A DNA stretch of 64,000 nt from Rotaria macrura (GCA_900239685.1 OENT01000267.1:80959-144958), one strand, 5' to 3'. Numbered from the stretch's first letter, positions 27,738-41,887 are shown. Notes: generated by a model from the letters alone, not told the origin. Program-made: numbers and translations.

Positions 27738-30532
27738 CCATCAAATGGTCATTGCTGATGTAATACATTACTTTGCATGGTTTCTTTACGAAGAATATTA
27801 ATAGAGAAAAAGTCTCGATAGTTTTGTTGACACTGATGCACATAGTTTCATTTGTTAGTAAATAAAAATCAATGTAGAAATCCAGATTTTCTTGTTTGTA
27901 CTACTCATGAACAACGTCCGCTGTATAAACGTTCAGTTTGATAAGTGATGTACGCTAGCTATCTACGCTGAATAAGAGAAAAGAAGCGATTTTCTTTCAT
28001 GATAATACTTTACATTTATTTTAACTGCATCTGAAAATGGGTTGAATTATCCTGCTTAATGTGAAAATTCTTTCATTTTTCACACAAAGTAAATAGTTCT
28101 CTTCGTTTTTTCTCTGTTCGAATTCTTGAATCAACTTGTATTACTGTAAAAGTTTTCTATCGTACAAGAATTAGCTAGTAGAAAACAAGAGATAGGTACC
28201 TTCACATTCTGCATTTTTGATTATGTTAATCATAAGAACAATAAAATTGTATCTCATAGAATGAAGACCATGAGAAAATTGTAAACTTCCTATATGAACT
28301 TCAATGTTCGTCCATTGTTGTTGAGTATTTGTTGAAAAATTGATCACACATCAAGTAGAAAATATAATCATAGACGTTATTCATATAATCTCTGTAGAGT
28401 GTAAAGATTTCCATGTATTTATTCCGACTTCAATTTTTTAGATACGGCTAAAACTTGAAAATAAAATCGTGATTCAACTGAATGATAATTTAGATATTTC
28501 ACTTTAATTTTTTGATGCATGAATTTTATGCACGAGTTAAAGTTTAAGTTTCATGAAAATTTTCGTCTTTAAGATTAGAAGTCGAATCAAAGAAGAAAAA
28601 CGAATCTCTTGATAGTTTTAAATGTCTAGCTATCAATGTCTCAACGTACAAGGAAAATTAAATGAAATTTTACATTGACTTTTTCCGTGTCTATGTTCTT
28701 TAATTCAATTATTCACAAATATTCTTAAGTCGAATCATGAGAATACCGAAGCAGTTCATTATCAATAAATTTTCATTCTTTAACAATGTTATGTAAGAAA
28801 ACAATTTACTTAAATGTATGAAATCAAGCATAGTACCTATCTAAATTTTGATGTACCAGATACATTGGCTTGATAGTTTGACACAAACAAACAATGAAGA
28901 GTTCCAAAATATATCATTCGATTTATGAGTGCGCTGTGTTCAAATTGAATTTATTTTAAAGATTTTGAATTTCTACATAAACTAATGTTTTTTCAAAAAC
29001 TCCAATCTATGAATTCGTACCCACCTGGATTTATTGGGTATTACAAGCGAAGGAAACTCATCTCGTAATTGAAAGAACAATTGACAAAATCTACAATCAA
29101 TTGTTGAAATTCTTTCTCTAAGAGTTAGAAAATCAATTTCTGTAAGACAGACAGTATTTCGACTAAGGTGTTATTGCCAAATTTATCTTTGATTTAATCC
29201 AATGCACAGAATGTGCTATTACAACATTGAGTTTTTGTATTGCTAAAATAGAAGTGTATTCAGGGATTCTATTTTATGAATAACTTAACAAACTGCATGT
29301 CATTGTGTGTTGAAGGAGATGTTTGCATGGCACACATACATTTTAGAACTAACTATTTGCACCGAAAAAAAGAAGAATGAATCCTTGAAAATAAATCGTA
29401 GTCCAATCGTAAATGAACACTTTCATCGAAATCGATCATATTCGTCATTTTGCAAACTAATCTTTCATCACTCAGTATGATTTATGCCTTAGATGTAATG
29501 GAACTTTAACATGTTGTTTAACATACATGAGCACTATGATTCTCATCTGTAGTTGTTGATTTCTCAAGATGATCAATATTTTGACAGCAACTAAAAAACT
29601 TGATGCTTCTTTTATTCGTTTTGTAGTACAATGATTTAAATTGAAGTTTTATTATTATAAATTTGCTGATGATATATGAAATTATGTTTTGTTCTGGTTC
29701 ACTTTTTTTTTATTTTTGTGTGTCAGAAAACTTCATTCAAGGAGATCAAGAAGACACGTACACACAGATATTTTTTAAAAAAGTAAGAAAAAAAAAGAGA
29801 AAATACCATACAATCATTTGAAAAAGAGTAGAGCGATAACGAAAAAAAAACAGATCGGGCTAGCAAGTTACAAAGAACATGTGTACACAAGTTTTTTTCA
29901 AACTCAATAAAAAAAAAACTTTTTATAGCACAATGCTCTCAATGACGCGCAGATTCAATTTTGCAGACACATAAAAAACAAGATGAAACCGATAGCATTA
30001 TAAAATATGAAGGAAAAATAATTTCAGTTTTGTTTTAGGTCATCATACGAATCGAAAGATCACAAAGTAAGCGATGACTATTGCTTTTTTGACGAAAGAC
30101 AAGACATGGCAGTCGAAATTCGATCAATCGAATTTCCTTTCAAGCATAGTTTTGTCTTAAACCGTCACTATTACCATACACATACAGATAAGAAAAATAT
30201 CCAAGTACGATATAACTGTACATATTCAAAGTAAGAAATAGAAAAAAAAGTAGAATCCATGAAAACAACAATGACAGAACCAAAGTAAATTGATTTGTGC
30301 GTTTTAACAACTTCTTTTTTTTTCTTAAATAAAGCATGTTGAGCATGAAGTCCATTGTGATGAACAAAAAAAAAACAAAGATTGATTCTATTTTTCGAGA
30401 AGAAAATATATATGAAAGAAACACATATTGATATTGTATGAAAGAAAAGAATTGAAAGAAGAAATGTAAAAATAGAAAATCGGGATTTATCTCGTAAAAT
30501 AAGCACAAATGAGAATAATTTGAGACAGTACA
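27738..30532. other. intergenic region between B-box gene and G-alpha gene (convergent ends)
   Basis: About 2.8 kb between two converging genes. Phe/Lys-rich open frames at 30140-30566 on the minus strand reflect AT-rich, A-run sequence downstream of the G-alpha stop, probably its 3' UTR. No further feature could be supported. Confidence 0.55.
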
Positions 30533-33500
30533 TCACATTAATGAGATCTGCCTTAAATTTGAACATTGGATTATATCACGACAATCATTAAATACTCGAC
30601 GGATATTTTCTGTATCAACAGCGCATGTAAAGTGTGGGTAACATAAATGAAGATTATCACCACTAGCTGTGCTAATGCGCTAAAAACAAATAAGTGAAAT
30701 CCATGTTCATCATTATAAAAGAAATTTTCATTATATTGACTCACTAAAAATTCGTCACGTATGAAATATTTAGCCCGAGTTACTTCCGAATGTTCATGTT
30801 TGTCAGATTTGTCTAAAATAAAACCAACAATAAACATTTGTTTTAAAAGCAAAAGCAAACGAGAGAACAACAACGAAAGACAACAGTATTAATTCTCATT
30901 ATTTTCAAATACAAAATCTATAACGTAAACGGATTATATTGTCAACTAGACTTGGTAGATTTCAGAGCAAAAGTTCATCCTATGTTATATGATTTGTGTC
31001 TATTTACCTATTTCTGCTTTCGAAATAGTATAATGTTCAAAGTCAGGAAAATATTCTTCGATACGACGGCCAGCTTTGATTTTTTCGGCCAGAACATCTT
31101 GTTTATTGAGAAATAAAATGACCGATATTTTTTTCAACCATCTAAGATAATTATACAGAAGTTGAAAATAAAAATTATTACAATAAATTTTAATACCGAT
31201 TTTTCCAAATATTGCCGAATAATTCAAGTGATTCTTTCAGTCGATTTTGTGTTTCATCTTCAATAAGAACCAAATTAAAACCGCTACATGCTGTAACAAA
31301 TATTATTGCAGTCACATCATTAAAGCATTGTATCCATTTTCGACGTTCTTCACGCTGTCCACCAACATCAAACAAACTATTCAAACACGTAGTAAATAAC
31401 TATTTAATTAACGACAAATACCTACTGGAATCGCACATGATCAACAGTGAATATTGTTTCATAGATACCTGACGTAAGAACACGGCAACGAAGAATATCC
31501 TAAATAGAAATACAATGCATAAAATTAAAAAGACGATAGTTTTCTGGTTCATCTATGTTCTTCGATAGAAAAAAAGATATATGAGAGGCAACGAGATCAC
31601 GTTGTCAAACACTAGAAAAATTATGAAAAGATTTATATTCATAAGTCTGTTTGTATAGTTGAGCTAGACTTGTCTTGCTGATGTGAAGTATGTACTGAAA
31701 GAAAATAATGGACAATATCAATCTAACATTAACTCGGCATAATAAGTATTTTTAAAATACGGAAAACTCCAGACAAAAATCTATTCTTGTGTCAATGGAA
31801 TATCGTTGTTGTTTCAAAACAAAGAATTTGCCATAGGTGTCATCAGAATGGATTGAATTTTTCTTCAATAAATAAATCACTTCGTAAATACATATTTCTA
31901 TCGGTTGAAAATTTCAGGCTAGACAATGAATCATTTATCTAGCGAATGAATCAAATTATATCTTCGACGTACGTAGTAGATATCCAATACAAGATCAAGA
32001 ATCTCTTATAATACTATAACTCGAATTGAGAGAATCGTAGCAACGAAATCTTTACGATTGTTCAATACTATCAATGAAATTTCATGTTGTGCTCGACATA
32101 AGCTCATATTTTTCTTCAAGACTCAAACAAATGTCATAGTTCAAATGTTTCAATAAGAATAATTAACCATTTTTAATAAACCTAATATTTTTCATAACTT
32201 GCAATGTTATAGATAGTGTTTCTATGTTACAATAGGAAACAAATAAATGAATAACATTTAATGTGTGCTGTCATTTATTCCAACAGCAATTACTACATAG
32301 TTATTTTAAATATAGGTCTTGATCACATTTCAATCTATTTGCAAATTAATCATATGAATAGGTGAATTTCTATTCTATTATAATTTGTTTTTCTGCCCCC
32401 CCCCCTTCCCTCCCTTCTATATATCATATATCATCCTGTTGCGTCGTCATTCTTTCTACTATCTCGCTTTGTGCAAATTTCAACTTGACACTACGACTCA
32501 GGTCAAATTTAACGATTGTTTTCTACGGACAAAAAACAATGCAGAAAAATCAATCAAAATACCTGACAACATTGGATGGTAAAAGTTTATTGAAGTCTAT
32601 CATAATCATAAAAAGGTTTTTTGTCTTCTTCTGAAGATCTCAGTTGTATTTCGATTACGTAATTTCATCGTTACATTCAAAAATTCTGGAAAGTTCAACA
32701 TTAGAAAAAGAATAGTTAGTAAAGATATGGAAAGAAAAGTTTTCGAAATAACTGAAAATACTTTCGTATCAATTAGAATATTGCCAGCAGATCAAATTTC
32801 ATTTTTCATACGATTCCAAGTTTCTTACTGCTCTCTTCCTCGAATGAGAAGACAAAAACATAACGATACGCAATTACTTAACATAACTAAAACACATCAG
32901 ATTGATTCACATTCTATCTATCTCGACTCTAAAAGGAATAGCCACAGTTATTGGTTGAGAGGATCGGCGTTAAAAAAGTCAACTTTTTTTGTAGGGTATA
33001 TATATGGATATGTATCGAACGTTCGTATCAAAAGTGCAGAACATAAGAGAGTCAACCTTCTTGATACAAGTACTATCAAGTACTTACACTTGTCATATTT
33101 TCCTATGAGAAACTAGACCAACAATCTTCTATGATTATATTTTTCATTAATAAATAATTAGATATATATTCTGGAATTCGGTTGATTTGACAGCCATAGA
33201 ACAATTGTTAGAGGAAGATGCTGACAAGCACAACGCAAGCAGTCGTTTTCTTTTCTATATATTTTGTTTCAAGTAAGAATAAATCTAACTAGATAACCCT
33301 AAATCGTATTATTAGATCTCGACACGCAATACTCAAACAAATATTCATAAAATAGCTGTGCCGAATTTGGTTTCATTTCATTAGATTTTACATGATCATA
33401 TAAATTCCATTATGTCCTCTGTTCTGAATCAAAAAATCGTATGAGTCATTCAACAATATGACATTTTTAGATTTCTATGGAAGAGAAAAACAAATAACTC

Positions 33501-34287
33501 AACCACTTGTACGTACTTGATCACTAGGCTTATAATTCGGCATTTTGATTACATTAACACGATCGAGAAAACTATAATATTTATAAAGCAAAATCAAATT
33601 CATTTTGAAACCATAAAACAACTGACTATTTAGCAGAATCGATCAACTGATATTCGTTTGATCTTTGAAAACATGCTTGTACACCAGCATCACTCCATAG
33701 TTTTTCGGCATGATCAAAGAATTCTGATGGATAATCGAAATCTAATTGATGTGCGGTAGTTTGTATATATGTTGCACTGGATTGATATTCTGGATTTGCT
33801 AATCTCACTGGGGGATTGATCATATCGAAGGCGCGTAAAATACTCTGTTAAATATAGAATTTCTAATGTAACAATTTTGTGTCGAAAACTTAAACATACA
33901 GTTAACGCATCCAGAATGTTTCGTTTAATATCCGGAATTTTATCGAGCTCCTCTCTAAAAGTCAAACTCTATAAAACAATAAGCAGTAAATAATACCGAA
34001 TATCATACTGCTCCGTAAATGGATTATGTAAAATTTTCATTTGTTTAACAACTGTTGACTTTCCTGATTCACCCGCACCTTTTCAAAAGCAAAATAAATC
34101 AATTGTAGAATCAACTAAAAACGAACAAACAATTCTGAAAACAATACTAACCTAAGAGAAGTAATCGATATGTTGCTCTAAAAAGTCTTTTATCTTCTTT
34201 TATTCTTCTATTGATTTGATGATTAATTTCATCCGATTGCTTTTCTTCATCAGTTTTTTGAAAGATACAGCTCAACAGTTTTGACAT
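30533..34287 (-). CDS. heterotrimeric G-protein alpha subunit, Gs class
   Basis: GTPase that couples receptors to adenylyl cyclase at the inner plasma membrane. Ten exons on the minus strand: 34152-34287, 33997-34078, 33900-33966, 33627-33844, 33517-33571, 31426-31499, 31197-31376, 31008-31141, 30745-30812, 30533-30679; 386 residues against 380-394 in human Gs. P-loop GAGESGKST is at 46-54, switch I RCRVLTSG with Arg192 (the cholera-toxin target position), switch II DVGGQ with catalytic Gln218, base-binding NKQD at 283-286 and TCAVDT at 356-361. Gs-specific stretches include ANPEYQ and [20 protein letters not shown]. Two oddities: the N-terminus reads MSKLLSC, without the usual Gly2-Cys3 lipidation site, and the tail ends LRQISLM where Gs proteins end LRQYELL. 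An upstream in-frame ATG at 34350 would add 21 residues. One intron is 1.9 kb. Confidence 0.95.
31500..33516 (-). other. 2.0-kb intron of the G-alpha gene
   Basis: It joins the exon ending PSDQ to the exon beginning DILRCRV. Donor gtacgt and acceptor tttag keep phase 0. Plus-strand open frames at 32362-33116 are low-complexity and unassigned. A cytosine-rich tract occurs at 32396-32417. Confidence 0.75.
32396..32417. repeat. cytosine-rich homopolymer tract
   Basis: Ten consecutive C bases followed by more C/T-rich sequence, inside the G-alpha intron. It is unusual in this AT-rich window. It could be a simple repeat; on the minus (sense) strand it would be a G-run able to stack. Confidence 0.85.
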
Positions 34288-34350
34288 TGTTCTCTTTTCA
34301 ACTAGTCCGTCTGCTTTTCTTTTACAGTTGTCAAGTGAATAATTCGTCAT

Positions 34351-37300
34351 CTATATCCAAACATACATGCACAAAAAAATGCGCGAATTCTTTTTCCCGA
34401 TGAAGAAGTTTCTACCGTATCGATATTCTAATGATCTGAAATTAAACGAAAGAAAGTTAGTTGATTATCAATCAGGTTATTTTTCCTACGTGCCCCAAAT
34501 GATGCATGCACGAACGAAAAACGAAAATTTTATGACAAAAAGAGAAAGCTTCGTACATTCGAAATGATTCATTAGACATCTATGCACTTTGTTGAGATTG
34601 CAGCAATACAATAAGAGAAACCTGTTTCATGAAAACGTCAGAGAAAACACTATAAATTCAGTTTTCACGTTTTGATAATTGTGATTAATTTATGATTATT
34701 TTACAGTATCGATTATCGATATATAATTTGTTATGAAAGTAAGCCAATCAAAATACCATTATATATACTAATCGTCGCTCTTTAACACGATTTTTTAAGT
34801 TACAACATGAATAATATCGACTCATTTTCTTCCATAAAGTTATCACAAAAAAAAACTGACTCATTTCAATCGTTACTAAGAACTGAGGCATATTATAAGC
34901 ACAGCTGTTGCATCTGTACTTATTACCACAAGTTTTGCTTTATTCTTCGTCAATACCTGGAGTTAGACTACTTGAAATCTCAACAAGCACTAATACCCTT
35001 CTGCAAAACAAGAAATTCATTCTTTTCGAAAGAAACGTTTTTTTTATAACGGACTCAAATATATATATATATATATACAAATTTCAAGGTCAACGTTTAG
35101 TACTCACTAAATGCATCAAACTTGTTACTTCGCACTCAAACATCCATCTAATCGAGAAAAGTGCCCAAAATAGTTTCTTGACTCTGAATATATAAAAACG
35201 AATTATTAAAATATGCAACAACTCTGTGTTGTCCAGAAGTAAGAGAACTATGCATGTAGATGACGGATAATTCAACTAGATTATATCATGTCTTCGAACG
35301 ATGAATTCGCCTAGGTAGAGTTAAAATGGTTAAATACATAACATTATCCTATGTCTCTCAAAATTTACTAAATACTAGATCAATTCTTGATTTAGTTCTG
35401 TTCCGTATTTCATTAATTGCAGATCCTAACTGAATAAATTAAAACTAAGTTAAAATATCTCAATGAGCATCATCTCAATAGAATGAACATAATAAAAAAA
35501 AGCTACTGAAAGGAATACAGTGTACAATAAACCGTTACAATTAGTCATCAAAAACAGTCGAACTGTGCTCGAAAAGAAACCAGTTTGATACTGCGTGTCA
35601 GTCTATTATTGTTTGCTATTCAATTTCATCAATGCCTAGACACAATCTATAAAAATGAGCTCCTTCGAGACTCTTTCAGTTAAGTATGGACCTCATAACA
35701 TGTTTCATCTATGCTTCTATGAAGTAATGTAAATATCTTAAAATAGACAGTAAGATAAGTCAATATGAATAATTGCAAAGTGGACTTTTTTCGGATTGTC
35801 TTGAACTAATTGATGTATAGATTCTAATATAAATAAGTATTTGTTCATATACGAGATACATTGAGCTCCATTTGTAATCAATGAAATCATTCATTGATAT
35901 TTGCAATGATTAATAAAGTTCGGCTAACGAAAATTTATAATGAAACTCTAGTTATTAAATAAATGAGTTTGCATGAATATTCGATCATGTCCGTAGAAAA
36001 TAAATGTTGTGACATACCTAAATACTTGATCCATAGTTTCATGCTGGCACATTTTCAATATTTTGCTTGAACAAATATTGCAATAGGATTGTTTACGATA
36101 AATGTTGAACAAGAGATTCTATACTGGCTCAACTTCCTAGGTTAAATCATCTATTTATAGATACGTGACTCACTTGATCTTTGCACTATACGTAAATGAA
36201 CTTTGATAGTATGATGGATTTAAGTTTTGACTCCACTGTGATTGATCAAGACGACACGTCTAATGTCTAGGGGAGTTCACCAAGTTTTCTCCCATGGTAA
36301 ATATCGCATTTAACAGGCGTCTTTTTTTCTAATGAAACATCTCGAAAGATTTTCTTTCGTTTTCAAACGAAACTTCCGAAGATTTCTTTTAACAATAGAA
36401 AATATGAATCATCTGAAACTCATGCCTATTTCATGGACTGCTATATTTCTCAAACGAAGAGCATTGCATCGATAAAGAATGTTCTTGCATCACATTGACG
36501 AATGTAGCGTCAATTAGTGATCCATCGAAATGGATTAGTGATATATCATTAATATTATTCACTACAAACATAACTCTTACACTATCTATAAATAAAATGA
36601 ACTATTTGACGAGTACATGTAATTGAAAATGACTGAAAGTCATTCAGTTTTATCAAGAAAGCGTACCTCGTAGAATATAATCAAATCGCAAAATGCTTTT
36701 ATGGCAATGCATTTCGCCGTAAGCTAATAAACTTGTAAATGAAATGCATTGTTGTTGAAACGCCATCTATACCTGTTGTAGTCAACGAATATATTTTCAC
36801 TTCCATCATTCCTAAATATAATAAAATATTTTAAAATGTTGACATTCAACCATTAATCATGAACAAATCAATAAAAAAATGTTGATAAATATGATCGGCA
36901 CAGATTTTGATGCATGTTTGTTCAGATTCAATTTTTTGAAAGTCAGAATCCAACTTTGATACTGCTAATTAATATATTATTCGGTTACTGATGCTAAAAT
37001 AGGTATTTCTAGAAGAAAAGAAACATATATATTAAACTCGACAACAAATTATATTGATTACTGTAGAATTTTCTTTGACAAAACAGAACATACATTGTGG
37101 TTAATCGAAAGCAATTGTTGTAGACAGTTCATTTTTCTATTATGTTTCTTTGATTTTTCAGTCAAAAAACTAAGGCAATGAATTTATTTGTTTCATATAG
37201 TGTAATTATTGTACATACTGAAGGATATCTTAGAAGCGTCTCGTGGTGATATTGCCAAGGCAAATGTGAAAGTATCATACGTAGTAAATACTAAATCAGA

Positions 37301-38873
37301 ATTCACCAGCAACTTCATGGCCTTAAATATAGCTACAATTCAAGTATGCTAATAAGGAAACACAGTCGAATATTATTGGACATAAAGCAATTTCATTTTC
37401 GTAGATATGTTTACGATACAATAAATCTAAGAGAAGTTTACTAATAACCAACGTGATGACTTGTAAATTCAGATCCTGCAATGCACAAGTACCACTTAGG
37501 TTGAAATCATTGTGCATCCAAAAGAATTGGTGTGAATTTTAATTGCACATTTGAGAATCGCAAAAGTTTCGAAGGGACACTTCATGTTCTTTCTCGAAAT
37601 TTCTTCAATTTATTGAGTGAATCGACGATTTGGTTCTCCTATTATAAAGCACTCGTTTTTCTATATGTTTCTTATCTTAAAAGAAAATACGTTCGTTTTT
37701 CGTTGACACTATCCGTAGGATGAAACCCACTGACTTCCAGCCAACAATCATACTTGAAATCGCTCGGGGGGAGTTGTGACAAGTTTATAAAATAGTTGCC
37801 CACTTCCGACAAGGATTTTCCGGGAATTTTAAACACGAGAGTCGACTATGGATAGCATACAAATTATTTCTTTTAAGATTTTTCAAAAATATTTCACTGT
37901 CAGTTTAAATTTCAATTTAATAAATGATTGTAACTTAATCAGTAGACTCAAAATTCAAAAGCGTTTAATATTTTTGTTCTGTCTCGTTTATAATAACTTG
38001 TCACTATATGATCAATTCTAACTGAATTCGACACTTGGACATGTTTCATTTCAAGAATGGGTCATTTACAATGTATCTATCTTTTTTTGCTTCATAATTA
38101 TATAACGGCATGCAACCGTAGTACAATAGCTATGTTAAATATGAGAAAGTATTACCTACGTTTTAGTCATCGGTACTATATGTTACTCATTCTTTTTAAA
38201 AAAATTCACGGATGAAAATGTTTATGACATATTGACATCTTGATACTTACCTGCAAGAGATTTCTCAACATGCTCCGCGCTGCTATGTTTTATAGTCCAG
38301 TTGTTTAAATTTAAATCGAATACTTTCAGTGCAAAAAACTATACCCATGAATTAATTATTTACATCTTTGCTTAGATGATCAGCATTGTAACTCTGTGTG
38401 TCGACTGTAGAATTCTTGCATCCATCAACGAACATCTTCTCTACTCTTCTCTTACAGATGAAGTGATTTACGATGTCTGATAAGAAAAAAATGTGATATT
38501 CGAACGACAGTTTCTTATGTTTTGGTAAAATTAGTCCAACAAGGAAGAATCATTCAAGAAAGTAGACTCTTTTAATTTTAATTAAATTCAATGTGATAGT
38601 TCAATACACTTTAGTAATAATTTCTAGCTTTTCTTCGCATCAATATGAAGAACACTACACTACCATGAGCGCTCCACTCTATTTTATCTTTCTATACTTT
38701 CTCTTGTATTACATTTCAAAGATTACTCTGATTGGTCTAAAATTTGGATCAATGGAATATCATCCATTCCATGTTTTAACCCGTTCACTTTTTCTTTTGC
38801 ATTGTTATTTGTCTCATTTCTTAAAATCTAGTCATTTATGTTATAAACTGAAACTATCTGTCTACATAATTCC
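34351..38873. other. intergenic region between G-alpha and BTB genes (divergent promoters)
   Basis: About 4.5 kb between divergent genes. Open frames are short and AT-driven. A (TA)n run lies at 35058-35077. A slightly GC-richer patch near 37730-37850 shows no ORF or recognisable repeat ends. Promoters of both genes should be here, without identifiable motifs. Confidence 0.55.
35058..35077. repeat. (AT)n microsatellite
   Basis: About ten uninterrupted AT dinucleotides in the intergenic spacer. Confidence 0.85.
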
Positions 38874-41854
38874 ATGTCAAAACATGCCAATACAATAAAT
38901 TCCTTTTGTACGAGTTCTGAAAAGTATACGAATGAAATAATCTTAGAAAATTTCGGTTTACTTCGTCGTATGTATTCAAATTATTTAACAACAGAAATTT
39001 ATGAACATTGGAATTGGTCATGGTCATATATGATTCAACCAACATATCAAGAATCAAAGCTTCGTATAGTTGTGCAATTCAATAATTTACCATTAACGCC
39101 TGGTCATTTACTTGCATTTAAAGCTATTATATATAAAAAAAATAGTCAGATAACCAAATCAAGTGAATGCATTTGTTTAAAAGAACATTTATGGTTAACA
39201 GAAAATTTAAATATTCTTGAAATATGTTCAATTGATGAACTTGATCAATTTATTTATAAAGATACATTACGTATTATGGTTATTGTTAGGTATGATAGAA
39301 ATATTTTATTTTTGATATGTAACGAAACATCTAGTCAAGATCATAGATGTCTTGTATTAGAAATTCATGTTTTCTGAAATTAGAAAAAAGAAACAATTCA
39401 TGCGCTATTTCTAATTCATCCCTCTTTTCACTATTCCAGATAGGAACCTAAAGACCGGTTCCAAATTCGTATCCACTTTAAGAAACAATGAAATTTTCTT
39501 GCTCGTGTCTGTCCATGTCAACGACCAGCGATACAGGCAATATGAATGATTGTTAAAGATAGATCCTATAAAAAAAAGAGAAGGATACTTAATAGTATGA
39601 ATTAGAAGAGTTGATTGTCTGATCAATATATTTGCCCCATCAACATTTATTTTTTATAATCGCATTGAAATATGTCTCAATTTACATGAACTAAACAGGC
39701 AGAACACGTTTTGAACTACATAGGTTTTTGGCACACTACGTAAAAACAGTAGTAGAGTGGTGTTATCAATTACGCCACTACTCAAGTTCACTTTCTGTGT
39801 CTCGTGATACTACTGTAGCTGCTGATGCACATTTTTTAACCTGCTTTTCTGGAGATAGTTGACTTGTTATGGATCAAGTATTGAGCAAAATGAACAGAGA
39901 GATAGAGGAGAAAATGACATTATGAAATTTACTAGCCCTTCGAAAAATGAGTCTAATAAGCCTGTGATGAAAAGTTAGTCAGATGAATCGAGTCATTAAA
40001 TGTGGTCCAGCTGTTCATGTGTTGGATTTTGATGTTGACCTATATTTTTCTCTCATAATTGCGTAACTAGTATCTTTCTTGTTATATAAAATCTCACTAA
40101 TCAGGTATGTCTATAAGAGAATGAAGTGCTAATCTTATGGTAGACGGACGAATTCAAAAGAAACATTCTGATCGATGGTGAAAGAATTAGGTATATACCG
40201 ATTCTGTCAGTTGTGTTTTGATCACAATCATAATTGACGAATGCTGACTTGAAAAAAATATGTTGGAAAAGTTTACTATGATGTTCAATGACTGGTACTA
40301 GCAAACTAAAAATAAGTGAACTATTAAATAAAATACTCGACATTTTTCAGCATCTAAATTTGCAAGAAATACGTCGTACTAAATGAAATTTGTATCTTCG
40401 ATTAAGGCATTTTATTACTATCACAGAATCCATCGTATTTATTAAATTTAGCAAAGCTTTATTCCAGCTATTATGTTCAGAAAACGAAAAACGGATCGAT
40501 AAGAAATAGATATTGGAAATTAATGATTTCAGACTTGTTCTACTCATCATGCAAGAATCACATATGACTCTGTTGCACTTTAAAATTCTGCATAATCTTG
40601 TTATCAAGACACTAGCTTGTAAACGAGATTAGAACTTGATATTTCTAATCTTAGAATAATGACCTAGATGAGTTCATCCTTCTGATCCGTCATGATATTT
40701 GATTGCTATCCATCATATCTGCGTACATCGAGTTCTCGAAAAACAAAAAAAGATTCCAATTAGTTACAGCATTTTTCTTGGCTTCTATCTTTTCCATACT
40801 CAGTAATGATTCCATCTAGTTTTCTTTGGATAGATTAGCGAGATAGTTTTGAAATTTTCTAAATGTAAAAGACGAAGACGGAAGAACATCTTTATCATCA
40901 AGCCTACGTAAAAAATGTTCAATAATGAAAAAAAAAAGAAAACTAATATTGACTACTAATGCATATACACTACTGAGAATAGATCATCTTCTAAAATGTT
41001 TTCTCGATGATAAATTGACTGCTGATTGGTATCCTGTTAAAAGACATCTATTCATAGCTTGAGAAGAATATTTAGAATGAAATCTTTGACACGTTTATCT
41101 ACGAGGAAGGTCATCGTTTGAAAAAATATCATCATTCAAATATAGAAGAGATTATTTTCATACATATATAAAAATTGATTCGTTTCTAATTATTTTATTA
41201 AATTTAAAATATTTCAGACATGATTGGTTGGTGAAAAAATTACAAATCGATCAAAATAGTTTATCAATGAATTCCAATGAATATTTATCAGATAATAAAA
41301 TAAATAATTGTGAAAAGAAATTTTTCGACGATATGAAATCAATAGCTAATCATGTTGAAACAAGTGATATAACAATTCGTAATCATCATCGAACATATAA
41401 ATGTCATCGTGTTATATTATCGGCACGTTCATCTTATTTTCAAACATTGTTTAATTCAAATTTTAGTGAAAAATTTCAAAATGAAATCGATCTTAGTTCA
41501 TTCCTAATCAATGACGATGATTTCGATCTTCTACATTCATATATATACAAAGCTGAAGTCAATATAACAGCAGATAATATATTACAATATATACAATTGA
41601 GTGATAAATTTCTTTTGGATGATTTATACGAATTATGTGAACAATATTTATTAAATGATCATCATATAAATGAAACCAATGTATGGAATATTCTTGATAT
41701 ATACAATACAATAGGACGAAAAATATCTTTAAATATTCAAGAGAAATGTTTTCATGTATTAAAAAATAATCGACATTTAATTAATGAACAATGTCATGAG
41801 TTACTTAAACGACATCCTGATTTATCTATTGAACTTGTAAAATATTTTGTATAG
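38874..41854 (+). CDS. MATH-like/BTB domain protein
   Basis: Predicted adaptor of the BTB class; such proteins often bring substrates to cullin-3 ubiquitin ligases. Two exons (38874-39289 and 41218-41854) join in phase 2 to give 350 residues. The N-terminal 140 residues resemble a diverged MATH domain: [11 protein letters not shown] early and [13 protein letters not shown] at its end, where MATH domains finish. The BTB fold follows at about 172-285 with [18 protein letters not shown] and [18 protein letters not shown]-like helical tail ends at the stop. The MATH assignment is inference; the BTB assignment is secure. The intron between the exons is 1.93 kb. The stop is only 67 nt before the COPS2 start, with no AATAAA between, which suggests co-transcription. 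An isolated second exon would still encode the BTB domain. Confidence 0.85.
39290..41217 (+). other. 1.93-kb intron of the BTB gene
   Basis: Donor gtatga follows 39289 and acceptor atttcag ends at 41217. Minus-strand open frames at 39411-40607 show no family resemblance and are treated as chance. Confidence 0.7.
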
Positions 41855-41865
41855 AAATTATTTTT

Positions 41866-41887
41866 TGTTCTCTTTTGGTTATTTCAG
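41866..41887 (+). promoter_or_regulatory. candidate trans-splice acceptor between BTB gene and COPS2
   Basis: A pyrimidine-rich stretch (tctcttttggttatttcag) ends in CAG at 41887, inside the 67-nt gap between the BTB stop (41854) and the COPS2 ATG (41922). No cis donor is needed to explain it, and it sits 34 nt before the start, as expected for a spliced-leader acceptor of a downstream operon gene. Spliced-leader trans-splicing is described in bdelloid rotifers. The leader sequence itself is not visible here. Confidence 0.45.

Noticed and set aside
30140-30566. Phe-rich minus-strand frames resembling membrane segments
   Set aside because: They are downstream of the G-alpha stop and their hydrophobicity comes from A-runs on the plus strand.
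40101-40607. two minus-strand frames in the BTB intron
   Set aside because: No domain, no splice logic, and biased composition.
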